Counted from the first letter of the stretch, positions 36,076-47,965 are shown. The stretch is 64,000 nucleotides of DNA from Tetragonia tetragonoides (GCA_038025085.1 CM076141.1:16246001-16310000), one strand, 5' to 3'. Numbers and translations: made by a program. Notes: generated by a model from the letters alone, not told the origin.

Positions 36076-37200
36076 CATATAGAATAGAGTTCAGGTGAGA
36101 TGACAAGCTACAGTGAAAAGGTGAGAAGTGATCTGAACCATTAAATTAAGAAGATCAGACGGTTCTTAACTCGAGTGTGTTTTAATTTATGATGAGCCGG
36201 ATCCTACACCATCCCCTCTCTTCAAACCCAATCCTTAATATTTTCTCTCTCCTCTAGGCCCCTCCACAGACGCACTCTGTACGCTTGCTCTTTCCTATCT
36301 TTCTCTCTCCTCGAATCCATGGCAGCAGCACGAAGATGGCTATCTATGACCATGTCATTGTCTTCACGAAATCATCGATCGACACAATCTGTATGTTATC
36401 TCTCTATTTCTCTCTCCATAGTAGTAGTCCCAAAATTGAACTTATATTTTCTAGGGTTTGTCAATTTGTCAAATGAAACGATCCAAACGAAGTCCGTACT
36501 TGAATCTATCTTCCAACGATATATATGGTGATCAATATGGATTAATGCATGTACTTTTGTTGTAGGTTTGTTATTGTTTTGTACTCTTTATTTTTCTCCT
36601 CAATTTGAAGTAGTAATTCATTATTTTGACCTGCAATTGAAATTGAAGAGTTATTACTATCCGTGTTTGATTCATAATTAGATAATTTGAGTTGCCTTTG
36701 AATTTGATCTGTCTAGTATTATATTTGTTTCTAAAACACCCAAATTTGAAGACATCGAGTTTGTGTTTTTATTTGTTTTTTAATTGATCTATTTTTTTTT
36801 GGGTGTCTACTAGTTTTCCATTGAAATGTGAGAATCTAGGCTGAATTCCAAGTTGGAGGAGTGTTCAGGTGAGACAATTTTGAAAGTTTGAGGATTATTA
36901 CAATATAGTTTGGTGGTATTTCAATACATGAGAGAAACAATGGATTGATTGGTTCAGTTTTGACTGTAGAAATAGATGTTTCTTGATATCTGGAGAGTAT
37001 AGACCGTAGTGACTATGTACAAGTGAATCTAATGGGATGCGGCCTTTTTTGTATAAAATCAAAATGTATGCTTCTGTGATCACTGTTGAGTACTTTACTA
37101 TAGAGTGGGATGATAGTGATCAGTGATCATTACCTTATTTTTGTTGTTCACTTCAAACTAAATGCATAGCATAGTTTTAGGTTTGAATCCTACGTAGCGT
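36076..37200. other. Possible half of another inverted-repeat element, then AT-rich DNA
   Basis: Opens AGAGTTCAGGTGAGATGAC, similar in style to the neighbouring element ends, with a CT-rich leader-like region (36240-36310). No right end found. A short direct repeat of GTTTTAGGTTTGAATCCTA lies at 37173-37220, close to the peroxidase break. Confidence 0.35.
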
Positions 37201-37250
37201 AGTTTTAGGTTTGAATCCTATCGGAAAATAAGAGATGATAATGGTATTAC

Positions 37251-37786
37251 CGCAACCACAACCTCCCTAGCCACCAAAGCAATTATATCCGCACACGACA
37301 CAATTCCTGGACAAGCCTCTTCCAATGCAGTCTTAACTCTATCTATAATTTGATATCCTCTAAGACTCAGATTTGGAATCGCGTCTTTCTCAGCTTGTTT
37401 TGTAGGAGAATTCAGAAGAATTGAAGCATCACAACCCTGTAAGCGAAGTTCCAGCACATACATTGATTAGATCAGTTGCAATTGTTGTAATATAAACTAC
37501 ATACAAGCATATCCATGTATATATAATGCAAACATATGCTTGAACTTAGATACTAACGTACCCTCACGAAACAATCATGAAAGAACATCCTCAGCAAAGG
37601 GCCAGCGAGAGAAGGTGCAACAGAAAGGGTTTCTTTGACTACTTGTTTCGTTATGGCCTCGGTTTGAGGACATGACTTGCAGTAGAATCCCACCTTAAGG
37701 CCCTCTGCATTGACACAATTAAAGATTAAAGACGCGAAAAGAAGCAAGTGAAACAAGTATGTGTATGATGTCTTAAGGGAAGACAT
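37251..37786 (-). pseudogene. Class III peroxidase, truncated after exon 2
   Basis: Exon 1 (37562-37786, 75 residues): signal peptide (MSSLKTSYTYLFHLLLFASL), then FYCKSCPQTEAI and LLRMFFHDCFVR, which carries the distal Arg and His. Exon 2 (37251-37436, 62 residues): [20 protein letters not shown] through [20 protein letters not shown]. Both match the classical plant peroxidase intron positions, with good splice sites and no stops. Exons 3 and 4, with the proximal haem-ligand His and the rest of the fold, are not found downstream (below 37250), where transposon-like DNA begins. A secreted haem peroxidase cannot form from this half. Recently truncated, or the other exons lie beyond an insertion larger than I can trace. 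Confidence 0.85.
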
Positions 37787-37799
37787 CTTTTGAAATGCA

Positions 37800-39960
37800 G
37801 GCTATAGTATGATGAGCTTTGTATTTCTGTAGGTAAGCAACGCAGGTTGATTAGTATCAGAATGAAGCCTCAAATATATACTAGTTGTTAAGAGCCTTCG
37901 ACAGTTGATCATGTCAAATATTGCACAGGTTGGTTGGTACATACCTAGTACCAAATTTATTCGATGAACAGAAAAATAAGCACTAAAATACAATGTCTGA
38001 CTTCTAATAACGAGGATATACAAAAGCTTTATCTGATAAATAAATGGAATTATTCGGATTAATTAGCAAACTGCAAACATATGGGGAAGGCTTCTTGTAC
38101 TGATAAATATATAGTATTGCATGTATATGAGCTGCACCTATAGCATGGAGGAAAAGTAAGACTTCTCTTCAGTTAGAATAATTGATTTGGCTTGTTTAAA
38201 CAAAATATTTTCAAGGACAGCAAAAAAGGTATTAGGTTAAATGATTTCATATTACTGCAAGAAGCATATTTTGATCAATTGCGCGACTAGAAGTAAGTTT
38301 AAAGCTTCAGTTGGAGACGCACTGCCACATCAAACTAAATCATTCCACAGCGGGGTGCTATCATGGTAACGCGCAACTAATCAAATCGATTATAATTTGA
38401 AGGGGGATGGAAGCGAATTTCATACATACGTACAGTTTGAGAGGGGGTGGGGGGGGGGGGGAGGTAATCATTAGTTAGCTCTACTTAATTAATTAACCTA
38501 AGAAAACAATCATTATACAGCTTAATTAATCAGCTTTAACAGCTGCTGTTCAGGAAGAACAAAGAAAAAAAAAATAGCAGTCTAATACCTTGGATGTGTG
38601 CGTGCATGACTTCTTCAGTAGTTATACTAAAATTTCAACCCCCACCATGTTCTAATGAAACACCATACGTGAAGACGTGGGTCCAACTTGCTCTTAGTTT
38701 TTGGTTAAAAAAACAACAGTGCAATTTCTTTTTTTTTATCACAAAGAGTGAAGACTAGCTGTTTGAAATGTCTGTTTCAGAAAATTGGTTCCAACACAGA
38801 CAGACAACATTCAAAGATTTTCCACCATCAGAAGAAAACTGCAATGCCAAGTTGCCAAGTTACTTTCCTTCACACCAAAAGAACAGAATAGTGTATACAA
38901 AAACAGCATAAAGAGAAGAAAAAAAAAAAACAAATGTAGTGCACATCTACCGATCTACTTCAAAATGCTTATTGAACTCGCGAAACCAACATGAACCCCT
39001 AACAAGGAACTAGCAAAAAAAAGACCATTGTATCACAGATCAAGCGCAGGAACAATGTTCGCCGATGTTTCTGCTTATAACTGGACAACTCAAATCGCCA
39101 ACCCAACCCTTTTTACCTAGCTCGATACAAACCTGGATGGCTGCATATACTCTTAATTTAGGTGCCACACATATACCATGACCTGCTGGAGTGTGCAGTT
39201 CCCATATCTTGTCCAAAACTTAGCCTCGCCATCAGAAGAAGCCGTGCCACTAAGAAATTTAATCAGAACTACATGATAACCACTTCAGACCAAAAATACA
39301 CCAGCAGCGACATGTATGTATAGCTGTCAATTATCAGAAAGTGTTAATAGACAACTGAGGTTTCAAAGGCTTTTAAGTGCTAGGCCTCAGAATTCATCTA
39401 ATTATTCCTTTCAATCTTCCCTCCAAACAGAGTGGTTTCTCCAAGTACTCCAATTTTAGACAATTTTAGTATCCATACATACAATACCAGTCTTTGAAGT
39501 AAAATGCATTGAGAACTCGTACATTCAACTGCTTAATATGCCTCGGGTAAGATAATACGGTACCACAGGAGAAAACAAAACTAGCATATCCAAACAAAAA
39601 GGTGGAAGGAACACCATAGGAGCATCAGCACCAAGTCCTATAGAAGACAAGAAAAATGTCGCCTCAAAAACTGTCTTTATATACAGCATATTGCATACAG
39701 AATATTACACATCATCTACCATGTTTTTACACATAAAGGAATTGTGCTGTCAACTAGTAAAATAAATGTTTAAACACAATTCTCTTTTGGAACGTCTCTT
39801 GTATATATGTTACATACATAATTGCCCAATACATATGTATGTTGATGCCAAACACAGGTTTTGGATACTCCTCATAGAGACAAAAGCAGCTGAAAAGTAC
39901 TACTTCTTGTTGCTGTTTCTAGAATGTATTGGAAATTGCATCAATATAGGCAGCACAGAA
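37800..39960. other. Non-coding interval, peroxidase 5' flank and beyond
   Basis: Contains a G-rich run (about 38441-38463). No gene recognised; parts of 38785-39960 look like a 3' untranslated region of a minus-strand transcript, which is inference only. Confidence 0.35.
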
Positions 39961-39975
39961 CAGAGATCATCTCAC

Positions 39976-40176
39976 CGAATCCACCATCCTCCAATCATGC
40001 TTTTTCCTTCGGCCTCTATGATGGGTTTTCTGGTCTGAGAATGAGTTCTCCCCAACCATCTCCATGTTGGAATCTACATGCAGAGAATATATACATTGAG
40101 TAATGCAAGCAGAATCTTTTTCCGGCTCAGCAAAGTAATCAGAGAATGGTCTCCAAGTGTTCCAACCCCCACTTTT
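39976..40176 (-). other. Possible exon of an unrecognised gene
   Basis: Open on the minus strand, reading WNTWRPFSDYFAEPEKDSAC ... HHRGRRKKHDWRMVDS before a possible GTGAGA donor. Composition is protein-like but no family is recognised and no partner exon is assigned. Confidence 0.2.
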
Positions 40177-40179
40177 GCA

Positions 40180-40985
40180 TTTCCAAGTTTGTATTTGGGT
40201 GTGCAAACAGTAACCGAAGAACCAAAAACTATTCAGTAGTAATCAGATCAATGCACAAAAGGAAAGAGAGTTATTCAACTCGGGAAAAACAATAACAAAG
40301 CACCGTAACAAAAAGTATGATAAAAGGTACTATTTGATGACCAGGGGAATAACGGCCAATTCTGTGCTTAAGTTAACTGAAACTGTAATTGCTGCCTTTT
40401 ATCAAAAAACAAAAAGTATGATAAGAGGTACTCTTTCATATTTGACCAAAAATACAAGGTGCTTTCCCACGAATAGTGACAAAGTTAAGGTACTTTCAGA
40501 CCAAAACTTCCTAATCTTACCATGGTTAAGTTTTCAATTATCTATATCTAATCAAATAGGAATGCCGCAGTTGAAGCACCTAAAAAAGAACTTGGAATAC
40601 ATTGACATTGAAAGCCCTTCTTTTTCTCTAATAAAAAGCTCATCAGGTTTAACTTCGAAATCTTTCAAGGGCATCATGTTTGTTAAATGAGGCAGTGGAA
40701 CTTGTGAGATGTATGTGGGGATGAAAAGGCTCAGGATGGGTTTAAATGGATTGGGTTGGGTGGGATATATTTTTGTTGGAAACCAACCAGAAAAATGAAG
40801 TACCAAAATAATCAGCATACTATTTTCTAATGTGAAATCAGTCCCTGCTAAACATTATCCCTAGGGCCTTAAGTCGAGTACTTTACTGCAAATAAAAGAC
40901 AATTACTGGTGCACCACAGCAAAACAAAACGAAACAAAAAACAAAATAAAAGGGAAACAAAGATCAGGCACTTTATTGGTAGCAA
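40180..40985. other. Non-coding interval
   Basis: A GTTTGTATTTGG...TGCAAACAGTAA block near 40188-40215 recurs near 55908-55932. Nothing else recognised. Confidence 0.35.
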
Positions 40986-40993
40986 CTAGCAAC

Positions 40994-41229
40994 TAGAGCT
41001 GGAAAAATCTAAGCCGACCCGCTAAAGAACCGACCCCAAAAGATTCCACTTGCTAATGACCCGACATGCTAATGACCCGAACCCGAACTAACCAACCCAA
41101 ACCCGACCGAGACCTGAAGTTTGTGAGACTGTTTTTGACCCGTAACCTGACCTGCTAAAGAACCGAAATATTCGACCCGACCCGCTGATGACCCAATCCA
41201 TAAGCGACCCAACCCGTCTGCCAGGTCTA
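40994..41229. mobile_element. hAT-type MITE
   Basis: Ends TAGAGCTGG and CCAGGTCTA (one mismatch), flanked by 8-bp CTAGCAAC / GTAGCAAC. The interior is a degenerate array of GACCCGACCCG-like units, common in plant hAT derivatives. Confidence 0.8.
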
Positions 41230-41360
41230 GTAGCAACCTTTATCCTAGGTCGTCAAAACAATCACTGTTCTTTTCCCACCCAAAATTTGGATGCGACCTC
41301 CCACTAACCTATTTGTAAAAGCAAGTGCAGGTAGATGATATTAACAAAATGAACATGCAT

Positions 41361-42979
41361 CACAAAGAATAAAAAAGCAGAGGAGATTTTTAAGGAAGGA
41401 GTTGTAACTGCCTTAGGAAATGGGAATAATGCTAGTTTTTGGCATGATGTGTGGGTAGGTGATATTTCACTTGCTAAAAAATTTCCTAGGCTGTATTCCT
41501 TATCTACGGCTCCTCTTGCACGAGTCAGTGATATGGGATTGTGGGATGGTTTATTTTGGAAGTGGAGTTTGAGTTGGAGGAGAACTCTCTTTGCGTGGGA
41601 AGAGGCACAAAAAATGGAATACTCAAACTCTGAATCTTACTCACTTGGATCCAGGTTTAGAAGATAAATTTTATTGGAAGCATAGCTCTGATGGTTCCTT
41701 CTCTGTTAAATCAATGAGGAAGGAATTAGTGAAAACAGAAGGAAATTCAATGTTTGAAGCCATTAAAGGTGTGTGGCAAGGTCTCGTCCCTCCAAAAAAT
41801 TGAAGTTTTCTTATGGCTCGCCTGCCTGGGTCGTTTGAAGACAAAAGACAGGTTGTTAAATGGGTTTTCAGTGTATTAGCGATTTGCTGTGTGTGTTGTG
41901 TGAGCAAGAGAATGAAAGCAGCCATCATCTATTGATCCATTGCAGCTTTGCTAGAGGTATTTGGAATAAGTGGCTTGGTTTATGGGAATTAAGTTGGTGT
42001 GCTCCTATGGAAATGAAGGATTTTTTCAATCAATGGTGTAATCTGGTGAAACACACACAATTCAGGAAGGTCTGCATTACCTTTCTGTTTTCAATGGCAT
42101 GGTCTCTTTGGAAGGAAAGAAACGTTAGGTTGTTTGATGGCAAGCGATGTACACAGAAGGGAAATTTTTGATCTGATCTTGTTATGGTTGGGATGGTGGA
42201 TTAAATCATGGGATCCATCTTTTCCATATACTCCACAGCAAGTTTGTCTCACGCCAAAGTGCCTCAAGTTACATATCCCTCGAGTCTTTGTGAAGCCTGT
42301 CATTTCGTGGGAAGCAACCTTGCGCGGGAGTCTTAAATGGAACGTGGATGCATCTGTTATGGATGGGAAAAGAGCGAAAGGAGGGGTGTTGAGAGACTGG
42401 GACGGGAAATTCAGATGTGTATTTTCTTGTAGAGTGAAAGTGAATGAGATTAATCTGAGATACTAGCAATCGCTAGAGCTATTCATGAATCCTTGCCGAA
42501 GGAGTGGCTATCTTATTTTGATATTGTTATTGAATCCGACTCAGCAAATGCTGTCAATTGGTGTAATTCATAAGAAAGAGGTCCGTGGAACGCAAGATTC
42601 GATTTAAATTTCATTAGACATGCTAAGCAGTGGTGGCCGAAGTTGTCTGTGAAGTATAGAGCTAGAGGAGCAAATGGAGTGGCTGATAGTTTGGCTAAGC
42701 AAGGGATAAATAGGGAGTGTGATTTCATAGCTTGGTTTTAATTTTGATTGATGTACTGAATCCCTGCAGTTTTTTTTTTCTTTTTTCGGTTTCGTTCTTT
42801 GGCCCCGATCGAGCATATGATTGCATTATTGCATCATTGCATCCAACCCCTCCTAGAAGGTGGGGGTGGAATGATGTTTGATGCTTGTGAGTGTGTGCCT
42901 TGGCGTTCTTTGTATCATCTTCATCTTGAAGTTTGTTTCATTAATAAAAAGAGAACGCATAATTATCAAAAAAAAAACA
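41361..42979 (+). mobile_element. 5'-truncated LINE, ORF2 C-terminal part
   Basis: Flanked by a perfect 18-bp duplication AACAAAATGAACATGCAT (41343-41360 and 42980-42997) and ending in an A-rich tail. Coding remnants in order: ASFWHDVWVGDISLAKKFPR (end of reverse transcriptase region), a zf-RVT zone (LLCVLCEQENESSHHLLIHC, SMAWSLWKERNVRLFDG), then RNase H pieces (LKWNVDASVMDGKRAKGGVL; DIVIESDSANAVNWC; GANGVADSLAKQG). Several frameshifts and stops (for example at 41801-41803 and 42463-42466), so it is dead. Typical outcome of incomplete target-primed reverse transcription. Confidence 0.9.
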
Positions 42980-43078
42980 AACAAAATGAACATGCATTTG
43001 ATATATTTGGCAACAATATCAGAGTTTGCCTACTCCCAAGCTTCTTGTGATATTACAATCCACCAAGGTGTGAACCCA

Positions 43079-43094
43079 ACCCCCCCCCCCCCCA
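43079..43094. repeat. C homopolymer
   Basis: About 15 C; a weak spot for base calling. Confidence 0.7.
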
Positions 43095-43139
43095 CAACAT
43101 AGCAGCAATCTCATTTCCTATAATACCAACATGTACTAA

Positions 43140-43255
43140 TCACATTTCCATTTCACAGTTTCACTCCCCTCACCTTTGTAACCAAAAAGATTGAAACTTT
43201 AGGTTTCACAGCAGCTTCACACAATAGACAACAACACTAGAGGCTAGAGCAATGA
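43140..43255. repeat. Copy 1 of a local four-copy repeat
   Basis: CAGTTTCACTCCCCTCACCT...ACCAAAAAGATTGAAACTTT, then CACAATAGACAACAACACTA. Related copies at about 48865-48965, 49020-49110 and 49210-49285. Confidence 0.8.
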
Positions 43256-43259
43256 AAAC

Positions 43260-43805
43260 AAAACATGGCATAAGTCTCAATTCCTATAGGAAAAATTTCT
43301 AGGGTACACCTAATAAGTTTAACAATTTGTATAGATACACCTATTAAAAGTTCAACGCTCAATTTGCTTGGAAACACCTAATAAAAACAAATAAAGCACA
43401 CCAAAGTTGATTTTCCGGCCAAGATGACCTTTGGGACTGGTTTACTCTTGAGCTAGCTATAAGATCAGGTGCCTTTTACACTACACTAAATACCCTTACA
43501 CGTTACGCTATATGGTCATTGTAGGATAAAATATTGAAAATTTACGACTTTTTGATCGCGAAAATATACAACTAATGTCAGGATTACCACATGGATAAGG
43601 CAACTTCCCATGTGATGCCTCAAGTATAAAGAGGCAAAAGTAATAGCTAAGGCCTTTTAGCAAAGTTTTGGCTATAGTGTCTGCATAGTTTGTACACGCT
43701 CCTCTAAGCCACTTTCTATTCAAGATTATCCCATTTCAGATCAGTACCATACACTATGTGTTGTCACCTACAGTATAAGTGGTCATTTGGCTAACATAAA
43801 CAAAA
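43260..43805. other. Non-coding interval
   Basis: A degenerate tandem pattern of ACACCTA.TAAA motifs (43305-43395), otherwise nothing recognised. Confidence 0.4.
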
Positions 43806-44149
43806 CACTACACTTGAGTTAACAGCTCAGAAGAGAGGACTAAACTTTGCCAAAATTTGGCCTTCGACGACTCATCTTTATTTTTTGGCCTTTGATGTAA
43901 CCGAGAAAGAGATGGGAATTACAAATGCAACAAAATGGCGAGCAAATGAATGTTTCATTTGTTGTTCAACTGCACCCTCCTCTGACCTCTCCCTTCTCTC
44001 TCTCCACTTTCTTCATCCTCTAGTTATCTCTATTCCTCTCTCCTGAATTTCCCCCTAACCTCCATTAACACTGTAGCCAAAAAATAATCATCACCCACAG
44101 AAAAGTCAAATTACTCAAAAGAAAAGTAGGAGATGACCTTGTTATTGTT

Positions 44150-45035
44150 TTTTTAGATAAAAGAAAATTTATATTAATAAAGCTGTGAAAACAGCAGCAG
44201 AGGACAAGTTGTCCTCATGAAATTACAACAAATTATGCCAATTTCTCTGAAGCTCAGTAATTGAGTAACTCTTAAAATCCCCTCCCGCCTTAGCCCACAT
44301 AGAAGCTAAATAAGTCACTCTATCCCAAAGTGCCTCCGGTGATAGGGAACCTCTAGAGAAGATTCTGACATTCCGCTCTAGCCAGCAACACCATAGGATA
44401 GCAAAAATAGCATTGCCCCACAGTAGCTTCATCTCCTTATCCCTCCCAAACGCCCGAAAGCGCACCTGCAACATCTCCAACACTGTGGCAGGAAACACCC
44501 ATTGTTCCCCTACAAGGCCAAACAACTTTCCCCATAAAATACGAACCAAATCATAGTGAAGGAAATGTGAATTTGTCTCACTACTAGCACGACATAGGAC
44601 ACACATGTCAGGCGAGATAGCCAATCTCGGACGCCTCCTCTGTAGCATATCGTTAGTATTAATTCTTCCCAACGCCATCATCCAAACAAAAGCTCTAACC
44701 TTCAAAGGAACCTTTGCCTTCCACAAAAGGGTGGCTATAGGGAAATGAGCATACTGTGAAGACTCACCCAAACGCGCTAGAAATGATTTTGAAGAAAACT
44801 CCCCAGTGGTATCACCCTTCCAAACTCTGGCATCATCATTACCAGAAGGTCGAATAGTTTCCAGCAACCCAAGTAAATCAATCAACTCCCCCATCTCCAC
44901 CTCACGCAAATCACTCGACTCTCATGCCCCTGTGATAAACGATACAATCGAGGAAACCTCTCACAAAATGCTAGCTCCCCACACCAAGTATCTTCCCAGA
45001 ATCGAATACGGGACCCGTTCCCTAACTTAAAAGTA
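44150..45035 (-). pseudogene. LINE ORF2 fragment inside the Mutator-like element
   Basis: The minus strand has an uninterrupted 228-codon segment, 44223-44909, preceded after a frameshift by GNGSRIRFWEDTWCGELAF. It contains a zf-RVT domain: VWKGDTTGEFSSKSFLARLG, LLWKAKVPLKVRAFVWMMAL, CVLCRASSETNSHFLHYDLV and LLWGNAIFAILWCCWLERNV, and ends without RNase H. The upstream catalytic part of reverse transcriptase is absent. Confidence 0.85.
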
Positions 45036-45149
45036 ACATTTGGGAGGAAAAAAGAAGACACTTGAGAAACAGTTGATAGTGAGTAGGAAAATTGAAGTGG
45101 TCAAGATATTAAATCTGAATAAGAGCGGTGTTGGCTTCTTCCTTTCGTC

Positions 45150-45560
45150 TTCCTCTTCATGTATATTGTAAAAACTGGGTGAGGGGCTGGCGAGAACAGA
45201 GGGAAGGTGGTCGTGGTGTTGGTGTGGGTGGTGTTCTTAATGGCGGAGTCTAAGACTGATAATGGGTAACTGAGGGTTTAGGGCACCATTGGCGGTTATG
45301 GCAGTGCATGGATTTTCTGTTTGGAAGGTGAAGTTTTCTCTGCATAAGAGGAATTTGACCATGTCATGTTCATATGATATGACCGTTTGTTGTGGGATTT
45401 TATGGTCAAGGATGCTTTGGTTGGGAGGTATAACCATCATACTGAGTTTGCAGTTCAGATTGATATGAGTGTGCTTGTGGGAGGAGTTGGTTTATGCTCG
45501 CAACATGAGATCGATCCTAGAGCGCCCAAGATTATGGAAGGATGAATCAGGTAAGGGAGG
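45150..45560. other. Mutator-like element interior, right part
   Basis: Open on both strands in short stretches; no family recognised. May be another captured fragment. Confidence 0.25.
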
Positions 45561-46039
45561 TATGTTGTAATTTGAATTGATTGGTATATTGGGTTTCTGT
45601 TAGAATATGATATGTTGAATAATTCAATCCCATGTGCATTGATGCCTTAATGAAAGGGATACCCATATTGATGCAATTAGTTGAGGAGAGAGAAAATGGC
45701 AATTTTAAAACAGAGCTTTGCTGGGGTTAATTTTGGGGACGGTGAGGATACATTTTAGGAGAGAGAGAGAGGGTGAGCAACTTTTGGTGAGGTCAATTCT
45801 CGCCACATCAGCAAAACCCCTTTCCCTTGATTGCTAACGGTAATGTTACAATCTTCAAAGGCCCCCCCAAAAAAAAAAGATGAGTCCTTAAAGGCCAAAA
45901 TTTGGCAAAGTTGTCCTCTCCTGAGTTGTTAACTCCACTACACTTCCTAGGAACTAGAAAGGTGCAATGTAGTTTAGTTGACAAAAATGTACGAAGTTGT
46001 ACTTTCCATGAAGTACCTAGTCCACCAGGTAAGTGGGAC

Positions 46040-46600
46040 TTAACTTCCCATTGTCAACCAAACACAATTTGCTACTTCCCAAGAAATTCTAATTTACAGG
46101 AAATACAGCCTCGGAGGTGCAATTTCCTGAATGAAACCAAACGGCCACCATAAAATAGCATTACAGCATGTCGCTCCTACTAACTACTAAGTGCTCTCGG
46201 ACTACTTTGTGTTACGCATCGGGTCTAACATTCCATCAGTCCTCTGTCCTCAATAGCTGCCAAGCTGTCCTCTGGCAACATACCAATAAACCTTTTTTCC
46301 CCCTCTTTTTTCTTAGGGAGAGGAAGTCACAGACTCACAGTAGCTGCATACATTTCTTCAAAGTGAATGAAAAGAGAGAACCGGACTACAACTACATATT
46401 TATGAAATGAGAGGACAGATGATCATCATCTCCTTCCAGAAGAAACTGAAAACTTCTGGCCAACATTTCAGGATCAACTGATGGTTTAAAATCTCCACGT
46501 GGTGAGATAATTGTAATTGTCATCACACTTCACAGAAAGAAGCCACATAAACATGTTTACTTTACATACTCAAAAACACAGACAACTAGCCAAATAGGTT
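46040..46600. repeat. Segmental duplication, copy 1 (SINE-free)
   Basis: Matches 47500-48230 over TTTGCTACTTCCCAAGAAAT.., CTCCTACTAACTACTAAGTG, GTCACAGACTCACAGTAGCT and GATCAACTGATGGTTTAA. It lacks the SINE found in copy 2. Confidence 0.8.
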
Positions 46601-46843
46601 ACATCCTTTGTCTACTTTTAAGAGGAAGGGATGCGAGGAGGAGAGAGAAATTTTAGAGTGGGATCATTATCATCTCGAAAGCATTTATGAAGTGAAGCAT
46701 ATACACTTGACAGTATTTCCAAGTGTTGGAATCTAGGCGCTTTTTTGCTTTCCCGGTTTATGTGAGCTCCAATGAAAGGGAAAAAATGAAGCAGACAGCG
46801 AGGGTTAAGGGCGTTTAGATGGGGAAAAACTCAAGGATATACT

Positions 46844-47038
46844 GTCACGTCAACATTGATGACGTCAGAAATGACCTGTTTTAGCAGAAAGTTACAGATT
46901 TGCGCCGGTGTCATTTTAAGTGCTCTCGATGACCAAACTTCAGAAATTCCCTAGTAAACAAGAGGAGGAATTTTCCAAATCTATATATAACTTCCTACTA
47001 AGTCAGGCCATTTCTGACATTAACAATGTTGACGTGGC
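46844..47038. mobile_element. Hairpin MITE
   Basis: GTCACGTCAACATTGATGAC...TCAGAAATGACCTG on the left pairs with CAGGCCATTTCTGAC...AACAATGTTGACGTGGC on the right; the match runs about 60 bp inward. No clear target duplication. Confidence 0.7.
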
Positions 47039-47390
47039 ACACTCTGGTTAATTCTTTTCCCGCCCAAACTGGACTTAGCAATTCCCGACTTTCAGCAATT
47101 TCTACGAAGTCTAGAGTATTCTATCTTGGGAGTTGGGCTTGCAAGTTCAGTGCGTATTCTCTCTCCTCCTTTGGAAATACCACATCTGCCAAGCTAACCA
47201 AGGCCTCTCATCTCTGTATTTGACTATTTGGCGACGATAGCTCTCTCTTTCTCTCTCTCTATACAAAGGGCAAGGGCAATGGGAATCGATATTCTTTGGG
47301 TTCCAATTGGCTGAAGATGTGAGTTTTGGGCCTTGATTTGGGGATTTTCCTTTTTTTAGGAAGAATTAAGGTCTTTTGTTTGGTGCAACA

Positions 47391-47546
47391 ATGGCTGCAC
47401 CTGGCGAAGATGAGAAGATTACATGGGTTGAGCAAAACCAAGCAGCTTCTTCTATGGTCATTCTCCAGTCTTCTCTATCATCTGACTTCAAAGGTGTCAG
47501 ATTCAAAAATAAACAAACACAATTTGCCACTCCCAAAATCTTGTAA
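47391..47546 (+). other. Possible small exon or leader ORF
   Basis: An ATG after a CT-rich leader (47240-47265) opens 51 codons: MAAPGEDEKITWVEQNQAAS and onward to a TAA inside the duplicated segment. MAAPGEDE-type starts are common in plant proteins, but no downstream exon is found. May be a truncated first exon. Confidence 0.25.
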
Positions 47547-47616
47547 ATTATGGAAAATACAACCTGGGAATTGCAATTCCAGAATGAAACCAAACGACCA
47601 CCAAGTGAAACAACAT

Positions 47617-47780
47617 CATAACCCTGAGGGGGTGATTCAGCTGGTAAGACCTCTTAGATCTATTCCAGAGGTCCCAGGTTCGAGTCCCCTCAAAAGCACA
47701 AGAGGTTTTCCCGGTTGTTAACTTGAGGGCCCATGGGATTAGTCAAGCAACTTTTGGACACCCATCTATCTAAAAGAAAA
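47617..47780 (+). mobile_element. tRNA-derived SINE, family A, second copy
   Basis: Same head and body as the 8937-9095 element (CAGCTGGTAAGACCTCT, GGTTCGAGTCCCCTC, GGGCCCATGGGATTAGTCAA). Flanked by a perfect 16-bp duplication CCAAGTGAAACAACAT (47601-47616, 47781-47796). Confidence 0.9.
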
Positions 47781-47869
47781 CCAAGTGAAACAACATTACA
47801 GCATGTCACTCCTACTAACTACTAAGTGCTCTCGAACATACCCATAGACCTTACTTTCTTTCCCCTTTT

Positions 47870-47965
47870 TTTTTGGGGGGGGGGGGTCACAGACTCACAG
47901 TAGCTGCATGTGTTTCTTTAGGGGGGGGGGGGGTCACAGACTCACAGTAGCTGCATGTGTTTCTT
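47870..47965. repeat. Tandem duplication with G runs
   Basis: A G run followed by TCACAGACTCACAGTAGCTG CATGTGTTTCTT occurs twice in a row; copy 1 of the larger duplication has it once. Confidence 0.85.

Larger units (their letters stand above)
43816..45935. mobile_element. Mutator-like non-autonomous element
   Basis: Long terminal inverted repeats of about 60 bp: GAGTTAACAGCTCAGAAGAG...CTTTGCCAAAATTTGGCC on the left, the inverse GGCCAAAATTTGGCAAAG...CTGAGTTGTTAACTC on the right. The 10-bp direct repeat CACTACACTT flanks both sides (43806-43815, 45936-45945); Mutator elements make 9-11 bp duplications. No MURA transposase; the interior carries a LINE piece. Confidence 0.9.

Noticed and set aside
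40334..40690. 118-codon ORF on +
   Set aside because: Starts in a repeat-rich stretch, no recognisable motif, overlapping minus frame equally open.
44143..45060. Target duplication for the LINE piece in the Mutator-like element
   Set aside because: Only a short AAAAGTA match is present on both sides; not enough to fix the borders.
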